Assembly: GCA_030432255.1 (NCBI GenBank)
Contig: JAUIHS010000022.1
Location: 1-64,000 of the forward strand
Direction of reading: 5' to 3'
Length of the DNA: 64,000 nt
Origin: Phycisphaerae bacterium
Lineage (GTDB): Bacteria > Planctomycetota > Phycisphaerae > Phycisphaerales > UBA1924
The notes beneath the pieces are model-generated. The model had not been told where the DNA came from. It was given only the letters and a program-made list of their open reading frames with translations, and made no database searches. How positions within the stretch are numbered: position 1 is the first letter of the stretch; each line of letters opens with the position of its first letter. Of the stretch, positions 1 to 8,090 are shown piece by piece. Made by a program: the position numbers and the translations under genes.

Positions 1-75
1 CGGTGTGTGTCGTGTCCGCTTCATCGTCGAGAGTCTCCTGGACCAACCCGTGGCCCGTCGGAACTCTTATAGTGA

Positions 76-312
76 GTGGATCAGTTTTTGGGGGGTAGGC
101 CAACCGAGCCGAACACACCCATTGCCGTGCCCACGGCGTGCGTCGGTGACGCGAACGACGACTGGCGCGTGGACTTCCAGGATCTGAACATGCTTCTCGA
201 TGCCTGGGGCGAGGACGTCTCAGGAGACGCACCCGAGGACATCGATGGCAACGGACTCGTCGACTTCGGAGATCTCAATATCCTGCTCTATCACTGGGAT
301 GAGTCGTGCTGA
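76..312 (+). CDS. C-terminal fragment of a dockerin-tailed secreted protein (partial or frame-broken)
   Basis: Only the tail of a larger secreted protein is visible. It holds two calcium-loop repeats, GDANDDWRVDFQDLNMLLDAWG and a second ending GNGLVDFGDLNILLYHW, which match the duplicated dockerin-like tail of other proteins in this window. In this frame stops at 70-75 precede a GTG at 76, so the rest of the protein cannot be read straight through. Upstream, frame 2 is open from base 2 and meets this frame near a run of six G at 90-95. A one-base frame break there would reconnect the two parts. The piece may therefore be a broken gene or a sequencing slip; a genuine 78-residue protein without signal peptide is less likely. 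Family: dockerin type I-like. Host domain unknown because it lies outside the window. Confidence 0.5.
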   Translation: MDQFLGGRPTEPNTPIAVPTACVGDANDDWRVDFQDLNMLLDAWGEDVSGDAPEDIDGNGLVDFGDLNILLYHWDESC

Positions 313-374
313 TGTATGACCCGGCGGTCGTACCCGATGCCACCCTTCGAGCATCTTGACGGAAGCAGGCCACA

Positions 375-1754
375 TCAGTTCTCAATGTTCGCGTTCGGAT
401 TCGTGTTCGTCGCCAGATCAGCTGATGTGATGATCGGGGCGAGGAGGTTGTTCGCAGCGACGTCATACGCTGTCGTGCCGCCCGAGACCGCATTTCGCAT
501 GATGAAGTTGCCGGTCCCCGCCACTGTGAGTCCGGTCGTGCAGTGCAGCAACGCGTTGTCGCTCATCTGATTGTCTGAGCCGGTGAGTGTGATGCCGGCG
601 ATACCGCCCCGCACAGTGTTTGATCGGATCACGCAGCGACTCTCAGCGGAGATGCCCCCGGCACTGTCGTCTCTGCAATCGTTGTCCTTGATCACTGCTT
701 CGTCTCCCACGGTAATGCCGTGGGTGCCATTGTCACTCGTCTGGCATCCGGAGATGGTCACGCCGTCGGTTGCCATGATGCCCGCGCCTGTGTTCCGTCT
801 CGATGTGACATTCGCAACTCGGGAGTCGGCCGCGACGGAGACGCCCATTCCGCCGCTCGAAGTGACCAGGCAGTCGTGAACGAATGCATCTCCGGGGACA
901 TCGATGCCGTTGAGACTTGAAGCCGATACGGTACAGCCTCCGATCTCGCAATCCACGCCAGCCCCGCGAATACCATGTCCGCCGTTGATTCGAGCAATAC
1001 AGTTGTCGACCTTACTCCGAACGCCAATGGCAATTCCATGCAGCGTGTTGAACTGTGACAGTGAGTCAACGACGATCGAACCCGGTCCAAGATCGAAGCC
1101 GCTGGAGCGATTCGAAGCGGCTGTGGAGTTTGTCACGACGGCGCCGCCGGATGGAGACACGAATCCACATTCTTCGTTGAAACTCGCCTTGCACGTCTTG
1201 AGCGTCGGTTCCCAGTTGGTTCTGAAGCCAGCGGCGCCGTTCGTGGTTGCAATGCATCCACTCGCGTTGTTGTTGCTGCCGAGGACAATGCCGTTGGCAC
1301 CGCATTGGTTGACCTCGACATCCCGGACTGATGAGAAAAAGGCAGACCAGAGATCGATACCGTCTCCACCCCATTTCTTGACGGTGCCGGAGTGCACGGT
1401 GATCTGCTCGGTTCCGGTGTTGGCATGGATCCCATCCAGTGACTCCGAGGTTCCGTGAAGCAGGTAACCATTCAGGTCAATGGTGACGTCACTCGCTGTA
1501 ATCAGAATGCCATGTCTCCCATCAACGCCTGTGATGTTGCCGGTCAGGTAGTAGGAGCCAGGTGAATCGATCAGGTGCAGGCTCGCCGCGGATCCTGCGA
1601 GTTCGTTCACGGCCACACGAGGCTCGACTTCGACAAGGGTCTTCATTGTTGGAGTGACCGGACCCGAGGGCGGGTTCAGATCACCGGCAGGAGCGGCGAC
1701 GACGCCACCCAGGGTGATTGACAGCATGACAACGACGCGGAGCACTCGATACAT
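375..1754 (-). CDS. Secreted right-handed parallel beta-helix repeat protein
   Basis: This 459-residue protein starts with a signal peptide (MYRVLRVVVMLSITLGGVVAAPAG) followed by the segment PTMKTLVEVEPRVAVNEL, a lead-in common in planctomycete secreted beta-helix proteins. From about residue 75 to 440 it consists of short repeats with N-G/D-G-I and N-x-x-S/G-G motifs, for example GDGIDLW, ANGIVLGSNN, GHGIRGAG and NGIDVPGDAF. This spacing fits PbH1 coils of a right-handed beta-helix (pectate-lyase-like fold). No catalytic residues can be assigned; such folds bind or cleave polysaccharides or form surface fibres. It has no dockerin tail, unlike its neighbour. The ATG is preceded by a purine-rich GAGAGAGG. 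It is convergent with the fragment at 76-312. Fold assignment is fairly sure, function is not. Confidence 0.8.
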   Translation of the reverse strand: MYRVLRVVVMLSITLGGVVAAPAGDLNPPSGPVTPTMKTLVEVEPRVAVNELAGSAASLHLIDSPGSYYLTGNITGVDGRHGILITASDVTIDLNGYLLHGTSESLDGIHANTGTEQITVHSGTVKKWGGDGIDLWSAFFSSVRDVEVNQCGANGIVLGSNNNASGCIATTNGAAGFRTNWEPTLKTCKASFNEECGFVSPSGGAVVTNSTAASNRSSGFDLGPGSIVVDSLSQFNTLHGIAIGVRSKVDNCIARINGGHGIRGAGVDCEIGGCTVSASSLNGIDVPGDAFVHDCLVTSSGGMGVSVAADSRVANVTSRRNTGAGIMATDGVTISGCQTSDNGTHGITVGDEAVIKDNDCRDDSAGGISAESRCVIRSNTVRGGIAGITLTGSDNQMSDNALLHCTTGLTVAGTGNFIMRNAVSGGTTAYDVAANNLLAPIITSADLATNTNPNANIEN

Positions 1755-2237
1755 GACGAACCTCTCTCATAATGAACCCGCCGCGACCAGTCGCCATGAC
1801 AATCGGCTGCGAGCGATCGCAACACCCCCGCCAACCGTGATACTCAGCAGTGTATCGGGAACAGGCCTTGGGCACTCCCCGTGACAGGGGGGATCGCCGT
1901 TTGTCACCGAACAGCATCCCCGTGTCGGCGTGGTCGAAGGGTGGCGCTGCGCGTGCGGTCGAGTTCCTGGATCCCCGCGCATCGGATGACACGAGGGCGA
2001 TGCTGAGTGCATTGCGCATCGAACAGTGGGATGGTGCGGTCACGGACCTGGGGCCATCGACGTTATCACTTCCCGCCGGCAGTTAGCACGATGTGAGGCA
2101 GTTCTGGACCTCACCGCTGTGCAAGACCGATGATCAGCCCACGAAGGTTGAACTGGAGATCTCGGTTTCCATCGATCAGGGCAAGGTCATCCGAGTCATC
2201 CGACAATAGTCTCTTTCGTTCCAGTGCCGGAGTCCTC
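1755..2237. other. Intergenic region between divergent genes, with a possible gene remnant
   Basis: This 483-bp stretch separates the minus-strand beta-helix gene from the plus-strand hydrolase, so it should hold both promoters. No convincing -35/-10 pair was found. The right half contains a short open frame that reads like protein and is described separately. No terminator hairpin or repeat was recognised. Confidence 0.4.
2087..2209 (+). pseudogene. Possible 3' remnant of a degraded gene
   Basis: Read from base 2087, this frame gives about 40 residues ending at TAG 2207-2209. The composition looks like real protein (VRQFWTSPLCKTDDQP, then KVELEISVSIDQGKVIRVI). The same frame upstream, from about 1850, also looks partly protein-like (SALRIEQWDGAVTDLG) and is cut from this piece by a single TAG at 2084-2086. 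There is no plausible start with a ribosome-binding site. I read this as the eroded end of a gene with an in-frame stop. No family was recognised, and a chance open frame in GC-rich DNA remains possible. Confidence 0.3.
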
Positions 2238-3028
2238 ATGTGGCGTCGTGTCATTGCAAGTTCGCTGCTGGCAGCGTTGGTCATGTCCGGCTGTGCCGAA
2301 CGGAGGATGCGCGATCAGGGCGATGAGGGGGCCATCGACATGATGCCGGCATCGGGGATGAACTTCGAGGTGGTGGCGAGTGACGGTGTCGAGGTGCACG
2401 GTGCGATCTATCGACCGCCCGGTCGCAACTCCGAGCGGCTGCCGGCCGTGCTGTTCCTGCACGGCCGCGGCGAGTGCGGCACGGATGGATCTCACCTTTC
2501 GGTCGGGTTACCTGCGGAGATCGTGGAGACCCCGGAGCGTTGGCCTTTCGTTGTGGTGATGCCACAGAAGCCGGAAAGCAACGTGGAGTGGGAGGCATAC
2601 GACGCGCAGGTCATGACACTGCTCGACATCGCGGTTCGTGACTACGGTGGCGATGCCACGCGCGCAGCAATCACGGGCTTGTCGCAGGGTGGGCATGGAA
2701 CGCGGAGCGCTTTGTCGCGGCGGCGCCTGTGTGCGGCTACATCGCGCCGTGGAACACGGATGGCCGGCGCGACCCGGGAGTGACGGATCCGGACGATCCA
2801 ACGGTTGCCGCGTATGCGGCGGGTCTGGCAGGCGTGCCGGTCTGGTTCTTCCACGGAGCCGCAGACGACGTGGTGTCGGCGGAGGAGTCGCGGCTGATGT
2901 GCGAGGTACTCAGGGAGCGAGGTGCCGATGTGCACCTCACGATCTACCCCGGGGTGGGTCATGCCGCGTGGTTGCAGGCGTACGGCGAAAGTGGACTGTG
3001 GGACTGGCTGGCCGAGCGGTTGCGGTAA
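2238..3028 (+). pseudogene. Lipoprotein alpha/beta hydrolase (PHB-depolymerase / dienelactone-hydrolase-like), frameshifted
   Basis: The start at ATG 2238 gives a lipoprotein signal MWRRVIASSLLAALVMSGC with lipobox VMSGC. The first part reads as an alpha/beta hydrolase: FLHGRGECGTDG before the oxyanion region, WPFVVVMPQKP, and the nucleophile elbow GLSQGG (serine near residue 150). Immediately after GGH, around 2694, the frame is lost. The rest continues in another frame from about 2696 as WNAERFVAAAPVCGYIAPW, followed by VPVWFFHGAADDVVSAEESR (acid residue) and YPGVGHAAWLQAY (catalytic His). Relatives usually read G-T-W-x-x-A-x-x-x-P-E-R-F here, so a few residues also seem to be missing. That fits a small deletion not divisible by three rather than a single-base slip. 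Substrate unknown. Broken as written; a sequencing error cannot be excluded. Confidence 0.65.
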
Positions 3029-3192
3029 CAGGAGTGCCCCGCAAGTGTTCCGGTCCGCCATCCGGATGCCCGCACCCGATCTCACAGAATCCTCAGAATC
3101 TTCATTCGGTGCTGCAAGAAAGGGGGGTGTCGGTCCGCAATCGAGGGTGACAGGACACACATTTCTACCGATTCTTCGAAAGGACAGGCACA

Positions 3193-4251
3193 ATGGCACT
3201 CACGACTCACACCATGATGGCACTTCTCGTCGCGGCAACCGGCACCACGCTCGCCGGTGCTCCCACCGAATTCGACGGCCTCCCCGTCACCCCGATCGGA
3301 GACGCGACGCTCGATGACTCCAATGGTCGCCTCAAGATCAGCAACCTCGGTTCCTCCGGCAAGGACGGCGTTTCGATCGCCCTCCCGGACTACACCGACG
3401 TCAAGGTCGACATGCTCGAGCCGGCTCTGCCGCAGACCGGCACGCCGACGCTCATCTTCGATGCGTACGGCGAAGTGGACGGCAACGCCAATCAACTCTA
3501 TGCGAACGTCCGCATCGGTGACATGGACGGCGACGGGATCTCCGAGATCGCAGTCGGCGCACCGGGTCTCGCGATCAACCATGAGGTGATCGTGTTGGAT
3601 GACGGCCAGGCCGTCGGTTCGCTCAGCATCCGCGTGGGCGACTTCGTGGACGTCGGCGCCATGCCGGTGAGTGTCGGGCTCGGTCCGCACATCCGTGCCG
3701 CCGACGACCCCGGTCCCTGCGTCTACCCGCTGGTGGACATGTACTACTGCTACGGTACCCCGGGACACCCCTGCGGCATTGACTGGTATTCGCTGAGCGG
3801 CTCACTCGTCATCTGCTGCAACAATCACCCCGACGGTGCCGGTATCGTGCATCAGTGCGGCATCCCCTGTGGGATCATGGTTGAGTTCCCCGCGGACGTT
3901 GCCGTCGAGTTCAACCCCGGCGGCCCCGGTGGCGGTTCATTCATCGGTGACAGCCTGGTCGTCGTCGCCGAGATCGACCCCGCCCGCCTCGGTCTGCTTC
4001 AGCGCGTCGACATGCGGGGTCAGGATATGGGCGAAGTTGAGGTGACAGGCTTCCGGAGCGACGGTGAAAATCACCTGATCTGCCGCGGCGATGCCAACAA
4101 CGACGGCGTCGTGGACTTCGACGATCTGAACGCGGTGCTCTCGAACTGGAACACGCCCGGTCCCATCGGAGACATCGACAACAGCGGTTTCGTCGACTTT
4201 GACGACCTGAACCTGGTCCTCTCCAACTGGGGCAACAACTGCCTCCAGTAA
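3193..4251 (+). CDS. Secreted protein with Cys-rich segment and C-terminal dockerin-like domain
   Basis: This 352-residue protein starts MALTTHTMMALLVAATGTTLAG, a signal peptide, with the ATG behind AAAGGACAGG. The N-terminal half resembles planctomycete FG-GAP-like secreted modules (VRIGDMDGDGISEIAVGAPG, about residues 108-127). A central part is rich in Cys, Gly and Pro (DMYYCYGTPGHPCGIDWY, LVICCNNHP, CGIPCGIM), suggesting disulphides. The last 60 residues form a clean two-repeat dockerin-like tail, GDANNDGVVDFDDLNAVLSNW and a second copy ending VDFDDLNLVLSNWG. No catalytic domain is recognised. The gene stands alone on the plus strand and is closed by a strong terminator at 4283-4320. Molecular role unknown. 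Confidence 0.75.
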   Translation: MALTTHTMMALLVAATGTTLAGAPTEFDGLPVTPIGDATLDDSNGRLKISNLGSSGKDGVSIALPDYTDVKVDMLEPALPQTGTPTLIFDAYGEVDGNANQLYANVRIGDMDGDGISEIAVGAPGLAINHEVIVLDDGQAVGSLSIRVGDFVDVGAMPVSVGLGPHIRAADDPGPCVYPLVDMYYCYGTPGHPCGIDWYSLSGSLVICCNNHPDGAGIVHQCGIPCGIMVEFPADVAVEFNPGGPGGGSFIGDSLVVVAEIDPARLGLLQRVDMRGQDMGEVEVTGFRSDGENHLICRGDANNDGVVDFDDLNAVLSNWNTPGPIGDIDNSGFVDFDDLNLVLSNWGNNCLQ

Positions 4252-4282
4252 TACGACTTCCCTCCAACCAGATTGGTTGCCA

Positions 4283-4320
4283 CCCCCGCGCTGCTCCAGC
4301 AGCGCGGGGGGGTTGTTATT
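4283..4320 (+). terminator. Strong intrinsic terminator
   Basis: A perfect 13-bp GC-rich stem (arms 4283-4295 and 4298-4310) with a tiny CC turn is followed by a T-rich tail (GGTTGTTATT). It lies 32 bp after the dockerin gene stop and faces the minus-strand gene at 4391-6316, so it may also limit read-through between the convergent units. Confidence 0.8.
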
Positions 4321-4390
4321 GGGGGGCACTCGACCTTTGCTCTCGCATGGTCGACATCGAGTGCCTCAGTGCCAGATGCCTAAGGCGTGC

Positions 4391-6316
4391 TTAGATCTTC
4401 GGAAACGTGGCCACTGTGCTCTTCGTGATCTCGCGGTCAGAGTCTCCGTCGGGATCCAGTTCCGCCGTGATGCGGTACTTCGTCTTGCCGTCGCGTTTCA
4501 CATCGGGCCAGATTTCCCACCAGTGCTCGATACGGAGCTTGTGCGACGCAACATACAGGCCGATGGGGCCAACCGCGCTGTTGGACGTGCCCTCGACGAA
4601 GTTCAGGACGCCACGGCCGTTCTGACTGCCCTCCGCGGGAATCAGGTTCCGGTCCCAACTGGCGAGTGTGTCGATATCCTGGATGCGGACATGTACGGTG
4701 CGATGAGGCTGCAGACCGCTGCTCACGATCTCCATACGCCCATTTGGAACGATCTTGTTGGGGACCGAGATCTCAGAGATCTCCATGAAATCCTTGAAGA
4801 ACTCGTCCATCGTCGCACCCAGCGCGATCTTCTCGCCGGACTTGCCCCAGCGGGTCTTCTCCAGGTAATCGACCAGCGGGGGATCGACGATGATCGCCGC
4901 GATGATGGCAATGGCAATGCCGATGACAGCGCAGATGCCCGTGGCCATCGCAGCGCCGCAGAGGCCGGCGACGAAACCGACATACGAGACGGCAACACCT
5001 GCGAAGGCAACCGCCGCTTCATCCCAGTCCCGCGAGCGCACCTTGCGGCTGGCATCGATCAGGCTGACGCACATACCCACGAAGAAGCCGAGGACACCAA
5101 TCGTCTTCGCAACACCCGCCACGCGCTCGGCGCGAATGAGCTGCCCGGAGGCACCGATGGATGCGGCACCCGTCTCGGTGAGGGTCGCCGCCAGCTCCAT
5201 CGCGCCGCTGGCGGTCGCCAGCCAGTCCTCCGGCTTCCAGTCGTCCTTGATCTTCACGCATGCCAATCCGAGCGATACGGCGCCAAGGGTGATCCGGGTC
5301 CATGCCGTGTCGAGCGTCGCGGCGTGCCCGGCGATCTTGCCCTCAGCGACATCATCAAACTGTGCAAGCAGCGACTTCAGGCCACGGCGACGATTGAGTC
5401 GATTGGTCGCCTTGTTGGACCGGGTGGCAAACTCGTTCGCACGATCGCGCAGCGCGGCGTTGATATCGACACCGGTGCGTGCCTTGATGGCATTGACATG
5501 CAGCTTGACGCTGGGGTCGTCGAGCGCTGCATCAATCGTCTGTGCGAAGTTCTCGTTGACGACACGGCCGACCGAGTCGACGAGACCGGGCATCGTGTTG
5601 TGCAGGAACTTGCCCATGGCTTCCGAGATGGACTTGACCATCTTGAAGTGGCCCCAGGTCTTGTCGAAGGCGGGCATGTCCGCGCGACGGGCGTTGATCT
5701 TGAGGACCTCGCTGATGAACGACCGGCCCACCTCGGTAGCGCCCAGTTGCTCAGTGACGACGGCAAGCACGTGATCGCGATGGACGTACCGCGCATGGCC
5801 CGAGCCGGTGCTCCACTCATCGAGGTCGACGTCGTAGAACTCCATCACGTGCTCGGCGCACATGTCAAAGCCGTGGTCGAGGATCAGATGCTGCTGCACG
5901 TGCGCTTCGAGAAGGAAGTCGATGAGGTCGCTGGCAGACTGCTCGGCCTTCTCCCGCTTCTCGCGAATGACCCGGAGCAGATCGTCCAGTTCATCCTTCA
6001 CGAAGGAGTCATCCGCGCCGGTCGCGACACCGCCATCCTTGCCGACCAGCGCACCCCAGTACTCGTCAGCATCGTCGGGATTGCTCGCGGCAGCGTTGGA
6101 GGTCACATCCAGAACGAATTGCGCCATCCTGATGTGCTCGCGATGCTTTGCGGCGATGGCGTTCAGATCCTCCAGATCTTCGTGGTAGAACTCGCGCAGG
6201 CGCATCAGAGTGAGAATGGGGCACGCAGCGCCGTCCCGGCAACTCCCGGCGAGGGTCAGCACGTTGTCTTCATCAGCGGCGACAGCAGCGTCCAGCAGGC
6301 CATGTCCCTGGCACAT
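4391..6316 (-). CDS. Large unknown protein with hydrophobic core, partner of a LysM protein (possible membrane-acting effector)
   Basis: This 641-residue protein matches no family I can name. The ATG follows GAAAGGA. It has no N-terminal signal peptide. Residues about 1-200 are helical and charged. Residues about 310-470 contain small-residue-rich hydrophobic stretches, including AVAFAGVAVSYVGFVAGLCG and AMATGICAVIGIAIAIIAAI, able to form two or more membrane hairpins. The last 130 residues look like a beta-sandwich (RMEIVSSGLQPHRTVHVRIQ, LRIEHWWEIWPDV). A soluble start plus an internal hydrophobic core recalls pore-forming effectors and colicins. It begins 21 bp after a LysM/peptidoglycan-binding gene, and such genes often accompany secreted effectors. 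The effector role is inference. No immunity gene or secretion apparatus was seen nearby. Confidence 0.55.
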   Translation of the reverse strand: MCQGHGLLDAAVAADEDNVLTLAGSCRDGAACPILTLMRLREFYHEDLEDLNAIAAKHREHIRMAQFVLDVTSNAAASNPDDADEYWGALVGKDGGVATGADDSFVKDELDDLLRVIREKREKAEQSASDLIDFLLEAHVQQHLILDHGFDMCAEHVMEFYDVDLDEWSTGSGHARYVHRDHVLAVVTEQLGATEVGRSFISEVLKINARRADMPAFDKTWGHFKMVKSISEAMGKFLHNTMPGLVDSVGRVVNENFAQTIDAALDDPSVKLHVNAIKARTGVDINAALRDRANEFATRSNKATNRLNRRRGLKSLLAQFDDVAEGKIAGHAATLDTAWTRITLGAVSLGLACVKIKDDWKPEDWLATASGAMELAATLTETGAASIGASGQLIRAERVAGVAKTIGVLGFFVGMCVSLIDASRKVRSRDWDEAAVAFAGVAVSYVGFVAGLCGAAMATGICAVIGIAIAIIAAIIVDPPLVDYLEKTRWGKSGEKIALGATMDEFFKDFMEISEISVPNKIVPNGRMEIVSSGLQPHRTVHVRIQDIDTLASWDRNLIPAEGSQNGRGVLNFVEGTSNSAVGPIGLYVASHKLRIEHWWEIWPDVKRDGKTKYRITAELDPDGDSDREITKSTVATFPKI

Positions 6317-6337
6317 GATTCGTGTCCTTTCTGTGGC

Positions 6338-6961
6338 TCAGCAGCCGAAGGCATCCAGAAGATGTGAGCGGGTGACGGGCCCGATGATGCCGTCGTCGGC
6401 GATGCCGCGGCTCTCCTGAAACGCCCGCGTTGCCTCCCTGGTGCGCGGTCCGACGATGCCATCGACGGGGCCGGAGAAGAAGCCGAGGTTGTTGAGTCGG
6501 GCCTGCGCACCGGTGGTGGTCTCGACGGGATCGAGGTGCGCGACGAGGAGATTGACCTCAACGCCATCAGCCACGAGTCGCACCTGGCAGCGCGTGAGTG
6601 GTATGCGTTCGAGGAGGCGCCCGTCCTTGTCGGTGGCACCCTCTCTCCACGTCCCGTTGACGTTCAACTGGTAAGGCGTCTCGCGCATGATGGTGCCGTC
6701 CGGCCCCTTGAGCTGGAGTCTGAGTTCGCGCGTGCCGCGAACGCGGAAGCGGTGTTTCGCGCCGGTATCGGCGGGCTCATCGCGCAGTGCCCGGTCGGGT
6801 ACGAAGACACGGTCCCCCGGCAGGAGCACATTGGGGTTCCGCATCGCGAGGAGGTTGGTGTTGCTGTTGTGGGTGAGCACGGGGGCAGGCCGGCGCATGC
6901 CGCCGCGTTCGAACGCGATCTGTTTGACGTCTTCACCCTGTACGACCTCATGGAAGGGCAT
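6338..6961 (-). CDS. LysM-like plus PG_binding_1 protein (peptidoglycan-binding adaptor type)
   Basis: With the ATG at 6961 (GGAG about 9 bp upstream) the protein has 207 residues and no signal peptide. Residues 1-60 are a LysM-like module: FHEVVQGEDVKQIAFERG, a region with N-P-N-V-L-L-P-G-D, then VFVPD. The middle, about 70-135, is a beta-rich segment (FRVRGTRELRLQLKGPDG, PYQLNVNGTWREGATDKDG). Residues about 140-207 are a PG_binding_1 domain, QARLNNLGFFSGPVDGIVG then RAFQESRGIADDGIIGPVT. This three-part layout is a widespread cytoplasmically made adaptor-like protein, often found next to type VI secretion or toxin genes. It is the first gene of a two-gene unit with the 641-residue protein downstream. 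Domain calls are firm; the adaptor role is inference. Confidence 0.75.
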   Translation of the reverse strand: MPFHEVVQGEDVKQIAFERGGMRRPAPVLTHNSNTNLLAMRNPNVLLPGDRVFVPDRALRDEPADTGAKHRFRVRGTRELRLQLKGPDGTIMRETPYQLNVNGTWREGATDKDGRLLERIPLTRCQVRLVADGVEVNLLVAHLDPVETTTGAQARLNNLGFFSGPVDGIVGPRTREATRAFQESRGIADDGIIGPVTRSHLLDAFGC

Positions 6962-7318
6962 CGTCTGAACTCCGGGATGTGGTGCCACTCGTGGCCCGCC
7001 GCGCGGGCCGCCTCATGGGTGCTCTGCGCGAGATGCGTCGTTCTCTCAGGCCGATCGGAAAATACCGAACATGTTCATCCGGGAGCGGGCCCCGCCACGC
7101 TATGTGCTGCCTCGACTGGACTTACGGCCATTTCGCAGGGCTTGAATCAGGGAGCCTGGCGTGCGGTCGGCCGATATTCTGCCTTCTGCTGCCCCTGATT
7201 CCCCCCGTTTCCGCTTGGAGTTCGCGAGTCGTTCCGTTAGACTCACGACCAAGGAGTTGCCCGCGGCCAACGCACCGGCTCAGGGCCAAGAGAAACGCAC
7301 ATTCAGGAGTATTGAGAG
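6962..7318. other. Divergent intergenic region
   Basis: About 357 bp between the LysM gene (minus) and the sorting-tail protein gene (plus). Apart from a plausible sigma70-like promoter at 7215-7243 I see no gene, terminator or repeat. Confidence 0.5.
7215..7243 (+). promoter_or_regulatory. Candidate sigma70-type promoter
   Basis: TTGGAG (7215-7220) and TAGACT (7238-7243) are separated by exactly 17 bp, 76 bp before the start of the secreted protein at 7319. Motif quality is moderate in this GC-rich background, and no experimental support is available. Confidence 0.4.
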
Positions 7319-7915
7319 ATGAGAGAGATTCTTGCGGTTATGGCTGTCGGTATGGCTTCGTCCATGGCCTTTGGAAGCGCGGTGAGCAGCCTGAGCTTCC
7401 AGGTCAATGAGGCGGACTACGACACCAACATGGATGGCTTCATCACCGGCACCGAACTGACCCTGACCGGCTCGAGCGGCGCCGTCTTCGAATTCACGCC
7501 GATCAACAACCTCGTCGGCATGCCCCGCCTCTTCGTCAATGAGGATCGTGGTCTGCACTTCGGTGGTGGCGGCGGCAGCACCCTGGAGATGTCGTTTGTC
7601 GTGGACACCGACATCATGCTCTACCAGTACACCATCGCGGATATGGGCTTCATCCTCGGCAACCCCACCTTCGACATGAAGGATGGCATGACGGTCCTGT
7701 CCTCCACCAATGACGCCGATTCCCCCGGTCCGTACGCCTTCAACGGCGGCACCATGAATCTCACCGCGGGGACGCCCTACACCATGCTCGTCACCAGCCC
7801 CGGTGCGGGTATCCAGTCCTTCATGGCGTCATGGGAGTACGACGAGGTCCCGACACCCGGCGCGGCCGGCCTCATCGGTCTCGCAGGTCTCGCCGCGATG
7901 CGTCGTCGTCGCTGA
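7319..7915 (+). CDS. Secreted protein with PEP-CTERM-like C-terminal sorting tail
   Basis: This 198-residue protein starts with a signal peptide (MREILAVMAVGMASSMAFGS). Its body is a beta-rich, Gly/Thr/Asp-rich domain of unknown family with a D-x-N-x-D-G-like stretch (DYDTNMDGFITGTELTL). It ends VPTPGAAGLIGLAGLAAM followed by four Arg. That is a short Pro-containing motif, a hydrophobic segment and a basic end, the layout of PEP-CTERM/exosortase-type tails used in Phycisphaerales. It should be sorted to the cell surface or exported through the envelope by an exosortase-like enzyme, none of which lies in this window. A terminator follows at 7942-7979. Its own function is unknown. Confidence 0.75.
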   Translation: MREILAVMAVGMASSMAFGSAVSSLSFQVNEADYDTNMDGFITGTELTLTGSSGAVFEFTPINNLVGMPRLFVNEDRGLHFGGGGGSTLEMSFVVDTDIMLYQYTIADMGFILGNPTFDMKDGMTVLSSTNDADSPGPYAFNGGTMNLTAGTPYTMLVTSPGAGIQSFMASWEYDEVPTPGAAGLIGLAGLAAMRRRR

Positions 7916-7941
7916 TCGACTGATCGAACAGCTGATCGTTC

Positions 7942-7979
7942 AAGGGCCCGGCCGTGAAGGTCGGGTCCTTTCGTTTTTG
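7942..7979 (+). terminator. Intrinsic terminator
   Basis: A 12-bp stem with two G-U pairs (arms 7942-7953 and 7959-7970, loop GTGAA) runs into a T-rich tail TTTTCGTTTTT. It lies 26 bp after the stop of the sorting-tail protein. Confidence 0.8.
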
Positions 7980-8090
7980 ATGGGTCCTTCGCGCGGCATC
8001 GGGCTGACAAAGCGGTCCATGAGATGCTGGCCGCTCCTGCCAACTCCCTTCCCCGTACACTGATCGTGTCTGTAGAAGGAGGCCCTGACC

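Noticed and set aside
4277..6367. Long plus-strand open frame of about 696 codons
   Set aside because: Antisense to the 641-residue gene, begins inside the terminator region and has no recognisable motif.
4391..6961. Complete type VI secretion or contractile injection locus
   Set aside because: No sheath, tube, baseplate or ATPase gene was seen; only the adaptor-like and large protein are present.
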